A stretch of DNA of 64,000 nucleotides, taken from UBA7455 sp026713185. Lineage in GTDB: Bacteria; Pseudomonadota; Gammaproteobacteria; Pseudomonadales; Azotimanducaceae. The translations under genes were made by a program, and so were the position numbers. The notes beneath the pieces are model-generated. The model worked only from the letters and a program-made list of their open reading frames with translations. It was not told the origin of the DNA and made no database searches. The first letter of the stretch is position 1. Every line of letters begins with the position of its first letter. Positions 15,770 to 23,877 of the stretch are shown in pieces. The stretch covers positions 1,178,001 to 1,242,000 of the forward strand of contig OY762456.1 in NCBI GenBank assembly GCA_963665785.1. Direction: 5' to 3'.

Positions 15770-18700
15770 TTATTCCATGACGATCCGCACCTTGGCCGGG
15801 TCCTTGCCCTTGGTGAGCTGATCGATGTACTCCTCAAAACGTTTCTTCATCTCCGCCGGGGTGGCCGGGCCGTCGGTGACCTGCAGGGCCTGATGCAGCT
15901 CCTGTGCCTTGACGGTGACCTTGACCAGGCCGGAGAGCACTTCCTTCAGGGCGTGGACAAAGTTGCTGTCCAGCGGCACCGGCAGTTCCTTCGACTTGAT
16001 GAAGGCCACCAGCAGTTCACGGTCGTCGATCTTCAGCAGGTCCATGTTTGCCTGGGTGATCTGGTCCTCCAAGTTGCTGAGGATGGTGGAGGTCCAGGCC
16101 GTCACCATGGCGTCGAGCTGGGCGTCCATCTGGTCGATCATCTGCGAGCCTGCCGCCGCACCGGTTTCCACCGAGGGCCGGAACCCGCAATGCGGGCAGA
16201 TGGGCGAGGCGTCGAGATTTTGCTCGGTCAGGGCAAAGCAGCTTTTCAGTCCGGCCAGGCGGTTCTGGTAATCGGTGAGCTGCTGACGGGGCATCAGGTC
16301 GATACCGGCCAGTTTGAGCAGGGTTTGCAAGCGCTGGTCAATGAGCAGGCTTGCCTTGCGCTTGTCGTCGTTCACGCCCAACCGAGCCTTGGTGTGCAGG
16401 CCGATGTAGGCGACGGTGTAATCCTTCTTCAGCTTTTGCAGAGTGGCCCCGATGCTCTGGGACTGGCTGGCCAGTTCGGTCAGGTCGGCCTGCTTGAGGG
16501 CATCCAGCACATCCTGGCGGGTAGTCTTCATGCGATCCACCCAGTCATACTCGGCGGGCAGCACCGCCTCGGCGGTGGAGAGCCAGGACGCCGTCGGGCT
16601 GTGGTCCATGATGAACTCGCGCAGGGCGTCCAGCTCATCCAGGGCCTTCACCGCCTTTTCGTGGGCCAGTACTTCGGGAGCGCTGTAGCGGAAGTTTTTC
16701 AGCTTGCCCGGCGAGGAATAGGCCTGGAGCGATTCAAAGAAATCCTTGGCCTCGTCTAGTCCGCTGGCATGGTTGGCCAGGTCGGGTCCCACGAGCAGAT
16801 CCAGACCCCAGTACGAAAGGCCTTCGCGCAGGGTTTGCTGGGTCATGACGATGCGCTTGACGATCTTGCCCACCGCCTGCTGCAGGTTCTGCACCGGTTC
16901 GTCCTTGCCCTGGGTGATGAGCTGGGCTATACCCGGCGTCATGCCGAGCAGTTCGAACAGGGCTTTGAGCGCGGGCAGGTTCCATTCCTTTGGCTGCTCC
17001 AGGTGCTTGAAGCGGACCAGCTCGTCCATGTCGGTCGCGGCAAGCTGCTGCAGCCAGGTGGCGTCGAATTTCTTGCCCGGGATGGAGAGCACGATGTCGC
17101 CGGAGTAGACCAACGCCGCCACCAGAACACTCACCCATTCAGGCTCCAGACGTGAGCCGCCCGGGTTCATGTATTCAAGCCCGTGGTCGTCCTGGATGAT
17201 CTCGCTGCGGTTGACAACCTGGCCGTGGCCCTTGGCCTTGACGGCATTGAGGATGAACTTGGAGTACTTCGACTTGGAGGGGTCGACCTTCTCGCCGTCG
17301 CGCAGCTCCAGGGCGTCCAGCACGGAGGTGGCCTGTTTGGTGCGGTTCTGCCCGGCGATGGCCCGCAGGGTGTCCTGCGCGGCTTGGGCGAGGTTGTTGC
17401 CTGTGATCAGGACCGAGAAGTACGGATAGTCCGGGGCCTGGTTCTCGAAGTTCGGAGCCAGGCAGATACCGGCGATGGTGTTGACCAAGTCGCGGAAGTT
17501 GATGGTCTCGTGGGGCGACAGACCGGATAGGTCGCGTATCGATTTGCCCTTGGCCCATTCGGTCATGGACTTGGCGCGACCCTGGTAAGTGACCTCGAAG
17601 GCATCGCTCATGTGCATCTGCAGCCACTGGACCAGTTTTTTCAGGAAGCCGTTGGCTTTCGATTCATAGGTGGCCTTGGCGTGGCCCGAGGAGGTGGCGG
17701 CAAGGTCCAGGGCAGCCGCATAGCTCTTCAGCGCAGTCTGGAATTCCTCGTCGGTGCCTTTCAGGCGGAAGAAGACCTCGTCATTGACCTTGTCGTCCTT
17801 GAAGCGCGGCGGATCGTTGGGCTGGATGAAGTAGAGGTAGAAATCCCGCTGCGGCACGGCGGTGGAGCGCTCGTTGGGAGCCCCGAAAAAGAGGTAGCCG
17901 GAGCGGGCGGCCTTGTGCTCCTGCCAGACCAGTTCGTGCTGCCAGATTTTGTAGCCGGTCACGTAGGTGGCGTCCAGGCATTCCATGACCCGCTTGAGTG
18001 CCTCGTAATAGAAGCGGTCGAGTTGAGCCTGGCCCAGACTTTCGGCCCGCTTGTCGATCAGAGCGTCGAAGTCGTCGGTCTTCTTGAGGTCGAGATAGAA
18101 CTGGCGGTTATCGGCATTGAAGGAGATGAACTGGCCACTGACCGTTTTGTGGATCTCGCGCAGGACCGTTTCCACATGGGTCTGGAGATCCTTGTCGGGC
18201 TCGTCGCTACCCAGCTCTGTGATCAGCGGATCGAACAGGCAGAGACGGTCGCGCAGTTCCTCGGCGGATGCGCCCATGGGCGCATAGATGTCACCGGTTG
18301 TAAGGCGGTGGACGGACAGCGCATGGATCAGGCGCAGCGCCATCGGCTTGTATTGCTTGCGGGTGATGGCGTTCTCGATTCGGGATTCCAGCACCTGGCT
18401 GCAATTGATGACCACCCGGATCTCGGGAATGGCGCGGAAAGAGGCGTTCTGCTTGAGCGTACCCCAATAGCTGTCGAAGGCGATCAGCCCGGGCTCGTTC
18501 TGTGGCACATCCTTACTGAGAATGCCTTTCATGCCCATGGACAGGGTCTTGAGCACCTCGCGCTTTTCCACCACAGTGACGCGTTCGAAGGTGTCGATGT
18601 AATCGGGATGCACTGGGAAGAGCCGGACAAACTCGTCCATCTGCTCGTTGAGCCCGCCATAGTATTTGGCAAAAGGCATCAGATAATCGCGGATCGTGGC

Positions 18701-19501
18701 CTGTTGTTCGGCGGTCTTCTTGAGCAGGCGCTCGGCCACGACGAATTTCACGTCGCTGCGGGCAATGAGGATCTGCTCGAAGCGGTCCTTCACCCGGCGG
18801 ATGCTGTCAGCAACAAAGGCGAAGCGCGTGCTGTCGAAAATGGCTTCCTGGACACCGGCCATGAAGCGGAAGCGCAGATCCTTGCAGACCTCTCCGACCT
18901 CGCGGAGGAAGTTGAGGTCGAGGATCAGCTCCTGATCCTTGCGGGTGCGCAGGTAGTCGAGCAGCTCGTCGACCACCAGCAGCAGGCCGTGTTCGGGAAA
19001 GACCTCGCCGAACTTGGCCATCATGTCTTCGAAGACCCGCTTGTGGCTGGGAATGGTCCCGGCTTCGGGGAACACATACTCCACACCGAGTTTTTCGAGA
19101 TGCTCTTCCAGTTCGGCCACCAGAATGTCGCGCAGGGACATGGTGGTAGCTCCGATCTCCGTACGGATGACCTTGAACCGACCGGCGATCTGAGAGGCTG
19201 CTTCGCGGACACCATCGTTCTTCAGCCCTTCCAGCAGGGAGGCGTCAGCGGCAAGGCTGGAGACCACCGACATCAAGTGCGACTTACCGGTGCCGTAGTT
19301 ACCGACGACCAGCAGGCCCTTATTGTCGACTGGCTGGTCGAACTGCATCTGAGGAATGACAAGCTGGGTGAGCTGTTTAGCCATTTCGTCGGAAATGACA
19401 TAGGTGTTCACGAAGGTGTGTGCGGCACCCGATTTGTCCGCGTCACGCAACTGAACGACCGACTCAATCGGGTCGAATTGGATAAGGTCTCCGTATTTCA
19501 T
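15770..19501 (-). CDS. brxC: BREX large ATPase BrxC (type 3, DUF6079-like)
   Basis: BrxC/PglY is the large P-loop ATPase core of BREX. The 1243-aa protein starts MKYGDLIQFDPIESVVQLRD and has Walker A GNYGTGKSH (67-75) and Walker B LLLVVDELLDYL near 170, as in type 3 BrxC. Long helical and coiled-coil segments follow. Near 1115 there is a single CPHCG knuckle after a LTEQNLDASPI block. Its ATG overlaps the brxF stop (ATGA). The ATPase probably assembles with PglZ and PglX on DNA. The gene is GC-rich and intact. Confidence 0.93.
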   Translation of the reverse strand: MKYGDLIQFDPIESVVQLRDADKSGAAHTFVNTYVISDEMAKQLTQLVIPQMQFDQPVDNKGLLVVGNYGTGKSHLMSVVSSLAADASLLEGLKNDGVREAASQIAGRFKVIRTEIGATTMSLRDILVAELEEHLEKLGVEYVFPEAGTIPSHKRVFEDMMAKFGEVFPEHGLLLVVDELLDYLRTRKDQELILDLNFLREVGEVCKDLRFRFMAGVQEAIFDSTRFAFVADSIRRVKDRFEQILIARSDVKFVVAERLLKKTAEQQATIRDYLMPFAKYYGGLNEQMDEFVRLFPVHPDYIDTFERVTVVEKREVLKTLSMGMKGILSKDVPQNEPGLIAFDSYWGTLKQNASFRAIPEIRVVINCSQVLESRIENAITRKQYKPMALRLIHALSVHRLTTGDIYAPMGASAEELRDRLCLFDPLITELGSDEPDKDLQTHVETVLREIHKTVSGQFISFNADNRQFYLDLKKTDDFDALIDKRAESLGQAQLDRFYYEALKRVMECLDATYVTGYKIWQHELVWQEHKAARSGYLFFGAPNERSTAVPQRDFYLYFIQPNDPPRFKDDKVNDEVFFRLKGTDEEFQTALKSYAAALDLAATSSGHAKATYESKANGFLKKLVQWLQMHMSDAFEVTYQGRAKSMTEWAKGKSIRDLSGLSPHETINFRDLVNTIAGICLAPNFENQAPDYPYFSVLITGNNLAQAAQDTLRAIAGQNRTKQATSVLDALELRDGEKVDPSKSKYSKFILNAVKAKGHGQVVNRSEIIQDDHGLEYMNPGGSRLEPEWVSVLVAALVYSGDIVLSIPGKKFDATWLQQLAATDMDELVRFKHLEQPKEWNLPALKALFELLGMTPGIAQLITQGKDEPVQNLQQAVGKIVKRIVMTQQTLREGLSYWGLDLLVGPDLANHASGLDEAKDFFESLQAYSSPGKLKNFRYSAPEVLAHEKAVKALDELDALREFIMDHSPTASWLSTAEAVLPAEYDWVDRMKTTRQDVLDALKQADLTELASQSQSIGATLQKLKKDYTVAYIGLHTKARLGVNDDKRKASLLIDQRLQTLLKLAGIDLMPRQQLTDYQNRLAGLKSCFALTEQNLDASPICPHCGFRPSVETGAAAGSQMIDQMDAQLDAMVTAWTSTILSNLEDQITQANMDLLKIDDRELLVAFIKSKELPVPLDSNFVHALKEVLSGLVKVTVKAQELHQALQVTDGPATPAEMKKRFEEYIDQLTKGKDPAKVRIVME

Positions 19502-20013
19502 GCTTGTCCTGCATCTCTATTGTTTATTGCCGAATCGACCGTGGCCGTGCCATCCATGCCCACAATCAGCGCATCGACCGAGTCATAGCTGCAGTATTCG
19601 GGATGGCCCGTCTCGGCGTACGAAAGCCTTCGGGATTTCATGGCTCCGTTCCATGAAGCCACCACGGCCCGGTTTCTCGAAATACCCTGCAGCAGGCGCA
19701 AGGGGTCCTGCTTGAGGTCCTTGTCGAAAAGGATCTCGAGATTATCCAGTACCACGGGTGAGTGAGCTTGGTCTGCGATCTGGTCGAGGATGCCCGGTAA
19801 CCGAAGTGACCGCTGCATTGCCGTCAGCTCAAGCAGTTCGCCTGAAAGCGCTAAATTGACATTAATTACGGATGACCCGAACTCCTCGGAAACTTCCCGA
19901 AGAACGCCGGTCTTGCCGGAACCGGTATCACCCACCAACAGCACCAGACGTTGATACAGCCTTTCGGCTGCTAGGAGGGATCGTTTTATCTTGTCGTGTA
20001 TTGGTCCGGCCAT
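19498..20013 (-). CDS. brxF: BREX type 3 P-loop protein BrxF
   Basis: This 171-aa small ATPase has Walker A GDTGSGKTG (28-36) and a Walker B-like PVVLDNLEILF. Length and layout match BrxF, a component specific to type 3 BREX, so it is the main reason to type this locus as BREX-3. It starts 9 bp after the HTH gene stop and overlaps brxC by 4 bp. The C-terminal SRRLSYAETGHPEYC segment is typical of the family. It likely works with BrxC, although its exact step is not established. Confidence 0.88.
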   Translation of the reverse strand: MAGPIHDKIKRSLLAAERLYQRLVLLVGDTGSGKTGVLREVSEEFGSSVINVNLALSGELLELTAMQRSLRLPGILDQIADQAHSPVVLDNLEILFDKDLKQDPLRLLQGISRNRAVVASWNGAMKSRRLSYAETGHPEYCSYDSVDALIVGMDGTATVDSAINNRDAGQA

Positions 20014-20022
20014 GGTCGCTCC

Positions 20023-20226
20023 TTACTGCTCGGTGTCCGGCTTATCGGTTTTGTCAGCCGCACCGCCAGCTTTCACCCACTCGTCTACCACGTCTTTCTT
20101 GAACTTCCAAAGACGGCCCATTCGGTGGGCAGACATGCCATGCTTGTCGATCCACTTGTACACGGTGTCATTACTGACCCCGAGGTATTTGCATATCTCG
20201 GTGATTGAAAGCCAGCGGTCTTCCAT
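20023..20226 (-). CDS. Small excisionase-type helix-turn-helix protein
   Basis: The 67-aa product (ATG at 20226, preceded by GAGGA at good spacing; an ATG 9 bp upstream is poorly spaced) is a winged-helix DNA-binding protein of the excisionase/MerR-like HTH_17 type: WLSITEICKYLGVSNDTVYKWI, then MGRLWKFKKDVVDEWV. It leads the BREX operon. It may regulate the operon or act as a DNA-recognition subunit; small HTH genes head many defence operons. Confidence 0.85.
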   Translation of the reverse strand: MEDRWLSITEICKYLGVSNDTVYKWIDKHGMSAHRMGRLWKFKKDVVDEWVKAGGAADKTDKPDTEQ

Positions 20227-20293
20227 CTCAACCATTCCTCAGATTCCTCGTGAATGATGAGTCAAAACGTCATAGGCCTGGTAGATAGGTAAT

Positions 20294-20593
20294 TTAAACC
20301 ACATTTTCACGATAACGTAGAAGTATACACGGCGGGTAGTATTGAGAGAACTTCGTGTTGTGAGTAGCGGAGATATATTTCCTCGACAGCTTCGGGGTCC
20401 ACTGTTCTCCTTTTCTGCGCTCGAAACGCCTACGTTGTAGCTCTTTGATGATCTCGCTAAATGGTTGTCCATTTTCGATCATGTAAGCAATCACGGGGTA
20501 GCACAAGTGGCCGTCGACAATGACGGTAACCGTATACTCGAAGCCGGGCAGGTGCAGCGTGGCCCGGTAATCCTCGTCACACGCATCCAGCAT
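20294..20593 (-). CDS. Possible small hypothetical protein between retron and BREX
   Basis: In the 630-bp space between the retron RT and the BREX operon, the only candidate is this 99-aa frame (MLDACDEDYRATLHLPGFEYTV...). The middle, including IENGQPFSEIIKELQRRRFERRK, looks protein-like, but the C-terminus looks random and I recognise no family. A stretch just upstream in another frame (ELPLFEVARYLFHLHNHDW) also looks coding, so the region may be a decayed gene. No promoter or terminator was identified here with confidence. Confidence 0.3.
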   Translation of the reverse strand: MLDACDEDYRATLHLPGFEYTVTVIVDGHLCYPVIAYMIENGQPFSEIIKELQRRRFERRKGEQWTPKLSRKYISATHNTKFSQYYPPCILLRYRENVV

Positions 20594-20857
20594 TTTTTAT
20601 ATTTCGGTTTTCATCGCTGTCGCGGGTGTATGTCTCTTTTCAGTGACGGTCCAGTCGTGATTATGTAGATGAAACAGGTAACGGGCGACCTCGAATAAAG
20701 GTAACTCCTCCTCCAAGAGCTACCATCGTTCAACGTAAACGGGTCCGGCAAAACTTCATCCCCACTCATGAGTGACCAGGCATTGCACCGGCTCCGCCAG
20801 AAACCAATCTTCGAGCAACCCGGCGTAGTTTAACAGCTCAGTGATATAATCTAAGGC

Positions 20858-22588
20858 TCACTTACGATTATAAAATTTATTAAGCACCGCTACGATCCGA
20901 TCAAGGAGTGGATCAAATCCGGAAAAATCGATTTTGTGTGAGTTGGGTTTTACAACTGACTTTGCAAATACTTCTTTTCCATATTCAGTCTGCGGGTCGA
21001 TCTTATTCTTGGGGTTGAATCGCTTTGTATCAAGGCGATGGTTCTTCCATTCATCCGGGAACAAGTCCTCAATGCAGCTTTCTCCATTAGGTTCGGGTGT
21101 CTTGATTAGGTAAAGATTTTTGGTTATGAAATAAAAATTTTCCGTCGAAGCCATCGTGATCGTCACATCGAAGTTTTTTTTCACCGTGCCAGCAATGGGC
21201 TTAAGGCCATCGTCATTATCGAGAAGAAGGATCACCGGATGGGCCATGGGTATGAATTTGAAAGGCTTTCTATTCTGTCTTGTCGCATCAAGATTACGCA
21301 GATAGTCCAGCGGAATTGACTTCAAGTCAACTGCACCTCCTCCAAGGCCCATAATTTTATGCGCCTGCCCGTCATAATTAAAGAACCGTATCTTAAACCT
21401 AAAACCATTTTTTCCTGGCTCTCCTAGTTGAGGATGATAGATATCACGGCATCTAATCGCTTCACGGAGATATATCGGATCGGTCTTCCCTTCGGTGACT
21501 ATGAGTGGCGCATCCAGTGCGATGCAGTACTTGTAGAACAGGAAGCGCCTGTAGAGCTTCCTGATTGCTCTTGGTTTAACACGCTGTTCCGTATCCTCCC
21601 TACAGTCCTCGCTCTGCGTGACTGCATAAATATGGCTCAGAATACCTTCGAGTGGATTGAGATTAAACATCAGGTCAGGCTGCGGATCCTCGCCGGGATT
21701 GCTAGGGGGCCTGAAGGACCGAAAATAGGTTCCCGATTGAAAGAGTGAGTCACACATGGCCCTCGCCTTGCGATAGTACTCACTCCTTATGTTGACTTTC
21801 TCATTGACAACCAGTCCGGTGACCATCTGGCGGCTGCCCCTGCAATGCATGCGGGTCTTAGCTGGATTAACCCTGAAGCCTGCACGCTTAATTTCCTGAA
21901 GCAGACCCTCACCTACCGTCCACACAGACTGATCGTCCGAGTCTTGTATCGCTAAAGCCTCAGGAAAATCTCTCTGACTTGTAGAAAATGTAATGTCGTC
22001 AGCATATCGCGAATACCGTACGCCATGTTTCTTCGCGAGTCTCAGCAAACGTATATCCAGAATCTGCCCGATTAACTCCGAAATAACTGGAGAGCACGGG
22101 CTTCCTTGAGGCAATGCCGCTCCGTCACAAGCAATTTGGGCAATCGTGGTGGCAACTTGTTCTTCAAGCTCGAACGCCCTGTCTTTGAGAAAGAAGCCAC
22201 GCACACGGCCGAAATTAAACGAAGGAAAATAATCCTCCAGATCGAGATTTAGCACATAACGGCGGCGTTTGTGATTCTTGGCATTGGCCGCGATCGTTTG
22301 TTTCTTCCTAAACCCGTAGGAAACGGGTCGAGCCCGACGCTCTTTTTCGATTTCGGCGAGGCAAGCATAGAGAAAATGGGCAAGATTCGACTGAAGCTTC
22401 TTGAGTTTCGGGTTTGGAGCCTTGATGGTTCGGATACCACCACTTTTCTTCGAAATTTCAAAAGTGGTATATTTTTGCTCAGTCGGTGTCCGGTATATTA
22501 TGGATGTTAAGGCACTCGGCTTGAATCCTAGTAGGATTGCGAGGTCCTTCCTGTTTTTGGCTGCTTTTAGCTTGCCACGATATTTCAT
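20858..22588 (-). CDS. Retron reverse transcriptase fused to TOPRIM domain (Ec67-like)
   Basis: The 576-aa protein (ATG 22588; a TTG 15 bp upstream is possible) begins with a retron RT. Visible are GGIRTIKAPNPKLKKLQ, the catalytic NLDLEDYFPSFNF, LPQGSPCSPVISEL, YADD (195-198) and the retron VTGLVVN (256). From about 364 a fused TOPRIM nuclease domain follows, with its glutamate in TEGKTD (366-370) and the acidic LLLDNDDG (457-460). RT-TOPRIM fusion is the layout of retron Ec67, an abortive-infection system in which the RT makes msDNA that restrains the effector until phage infection. The msr-msd gene lies directly upstream. Confidence 0.92.
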   Translation of the reverse strand: MKYRGKLKAAKNRKDLAILLGFKPSALTSIIYRTPTEQKYTTFEISKKSGGIRTIKAPNPKLKKLQSNLAHFLYACLAEIEKERRARPVSYGFRKKQTIAANAKNHKRRRYVLNLDLEDYFPSFNFGRVRGFFLKDRAFELEEQVATTIAQIACDGAALPQGSPCSPVISELIGQILDIRLLRLAKKHGVRYSRYADDITFSTSQRDFPEALAIQDSDDQSVWTVGEGLLQEIKRAGFRVNPAKTRMHCRGSRQMVTGLVVNEKVNIRSEYYRKARAMCDSLFQSGTYFRSFRPPSNPGEDPQPDLMFNLNPLEGILSHIYAVTQSEDCREDTEQRVKPRAIRKLYRRFLFYKYCIALDAPLIVTEGKTDPIYLREAIRCRDIYHPQLGEPGKNGFRFKIRFFNYDGQAHKIMGLGGGAVDLKSIPLDYLRNLDATRQNRKPFKFIPMAHPVILLLDNDDGLKPIAGTVKKNFDVTITMASTENFYFITKNLYLIKTPEPNGESCIEDLFPDEWKNHRLDTKRFNPKNKIDPQTEYGKEVFAKSVVKPNSHKIDFSGFDPLLDRIVAVLNKFYNRK

Positions 22589-22606
22589 ATATCCATTCGG
22601 CAAAGT

Positions 22607-22745
22607 GGACTTGCAGGCACTCCTACGCGATCAGGAGGGCAACATAGTCTAAATCAATGTCGCAATAAGGATCAGGGGAGCACAAGTGCTTCCTATCATT
22701 GAATCATATGTCTCGAATCCGGACAACAAATCTACCTGCAAGTCC
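22607..22745 (-). ncRNA. Retron msr-msd RNA
   Basis: On the minus strand, GGACTTGCAGG (22745-22735) and its exact complement CCTGCAAGTCC (22617-22607) bracket a ~117-nt region that ends 18 bp before the RT ATG. This is the a1/a2 inverted repeat that defines retron RNAs. The 5' side (GCAGGTAGATTTGTTG) and the 3' side (TAGGAGTGCCTGCA) closely resemble what I recall of Ec67 msr-msd. Inside are a TGTC/GACA stem-loop (msr) and a longer hairpin, CAAT...ATTG around an AGCAC/GTGCT tip (msd). The branching G is probably in the TAG just after a1. Confidence 0.85.
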
Positions 22746-22903
22746 TGATTAAGAGGGTAGCATGTCTGTGGATAGTAAGGATAGCCAAATGTCGCGAACA
22801 GAGAGGAAGCAACCTCTGTTGTAAACTCACACATTAGGCATTGCTGAACCAGATGCTGCTGCCTTACCAACCTAAAACCCAGGAGGTTAGTAATCTCAAA
22901 AGC

Positions 22904-22953
22904 TTGAGCAGGAAAGTGCTTAACTGGGTGTCCAGTAAAACGGGGGATCTTCA
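22904..22953. repeat. 50-bp repeat, copy 1 (inverted copy at 63847-63896)
   Basis: This 50-bp sequence (core GTGTCCAGTAAAACGGGGGA) recurs in inverted orientation at the far end of the window with a single mismatch. It lies between the SDR stop and the retron RNA, at the right edge of the defence island. It is probably the end of an insertion sequence or a short mobile repeat left by rearrangement. Confidence 0.8.
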
Positions 22954-22960
22954 TACAGAC

Positions 22961-23749
22961 CTATACCACCGGCGCGTTACCACCGTCCACATTAACCGAA
23001 GCGCCCGTCACGTAGCTGGCTCTTGCAGAACACAAGAAGGCAATGACATCCCCTGCTTCGGAAGCCTCACCGACGCGACCGAGGGGAACTCTCTGCCCCA
23101 TCATTTCATATTCCTGTTCAAGGGTACGATTGGGATTTCTTTCCCTCGCCGCCTCCCAACGACGCTGATGCTGTCGGCTCTTCAACACTCCAACGCAGAC
23201 GGTGTTGACCCGTACGCCGTATTCAGCGAATTCCTTGGACCAGGACTTGGTCAGCGAGATTCCTGAAGCCCGGGATAGCGCCGTGGGTTGACCGCCTGCC
23301 GCAGGCGCTTTACCGCCAGGGGTCGTGGTATTGCAGATCGCGCCATTGGTCTCCTTAAGATACGACAGCGTATAGCGGGTACAGTAAATCGCCCCCATGA
23401 CCTTCAGCGTGAAGTCCTGTTCCACCATTTCATTAGTCATATCCTCAAAACGGGATCCCAGCGCGGTTCCTGCATTATTGATGAGAATATCGACGCGACC
23501 CCATTTGTCGGCAACGGTATCGACCATCGCCTTGACCGCTTCCTCGTTACTCACGTCTGCAGCAACGCCGATCACTTCATTGCCGGAGGAGGCACTGATT
23601 TCAGCCGACACCCGGTCCAGATCCTCCCGGGTTCTGGAAACGATGGCGACTAATGCACCCTCCGCCGATAACCGTTCAGCTGCCGCCCTCCCGATGCCAT
23701 GGGTTCCACCAGTGACAATGGCTACCTTTCCTTCAACATCTAAATCCAT
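22961..23749 (-). CDS. Short-chain dehydrogenase/reductase-like protein with altered active site
   Basis: This 262-aa classical SDR fold has the cofactor motif TGGTHGIG, ADVSNEE for the adenine pocket and the structural NNAG. Where family members have Ser...Tyr-x-x-x-Lys, this protein reads GQPTALSRASGISLTKS: the Tyr position is not aromatic and the Lys is Arg. It is therefore either a non-catalytic SDR or uses another chemistry. The closing YVTGASVNVDGG is normal. It is followed on the same strand by the island boundary and preceded by a sulfatase gene. Confidence 0.85.
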   Translation of the reverse strand: MDLDVEGKVAIVTGGTHGIGRAAAERLSAEGALVAIVSRTREDLDRVSAEISASSGNEVIGVAADVSNEEAVKAMVDTVADKWGRVDILINNAGTALGSRFEDMTNEMVEQDFTLKVMGAIYCTRYTLSYLKETNGAICNTTTPGGKAPAAGGQPTALSRASGISLTKSWSKEFAEYGVRVNTVCVGVLKSRQHQRRWEAARERNPNRTLEQEYEMMGQRVPLGRVGEASEAGDVIAFLCSARASYVTGASVNVDGGNAPVV

Positions 23750-23877
23750 CGATATCCCCTTATTAATATTGTTGTTGATTCATGTTCACGCAAGGCTTTG
23801 TAGAAACTTTTATGCGGGGCGAACTCTTGTGGTTCACCAGGAGTTCTTCGATTATGTCATCCAACGAGCACTCCGGG

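Noticed and set aside
17612..19588. Long plus-strand frame of 658 codons
   Set aside because: It is antisense to brxC, whose protein is fully family-like. Long opposite frames are expected in this GC-rich stretch.
22649..22954. 101-codon minus-strand frame across the retron RNA
   Set aside because: It overlaps the msr-msd and starts in the 50-bp repeat. The RNA explanation fits the inverted repeat and the RT position.
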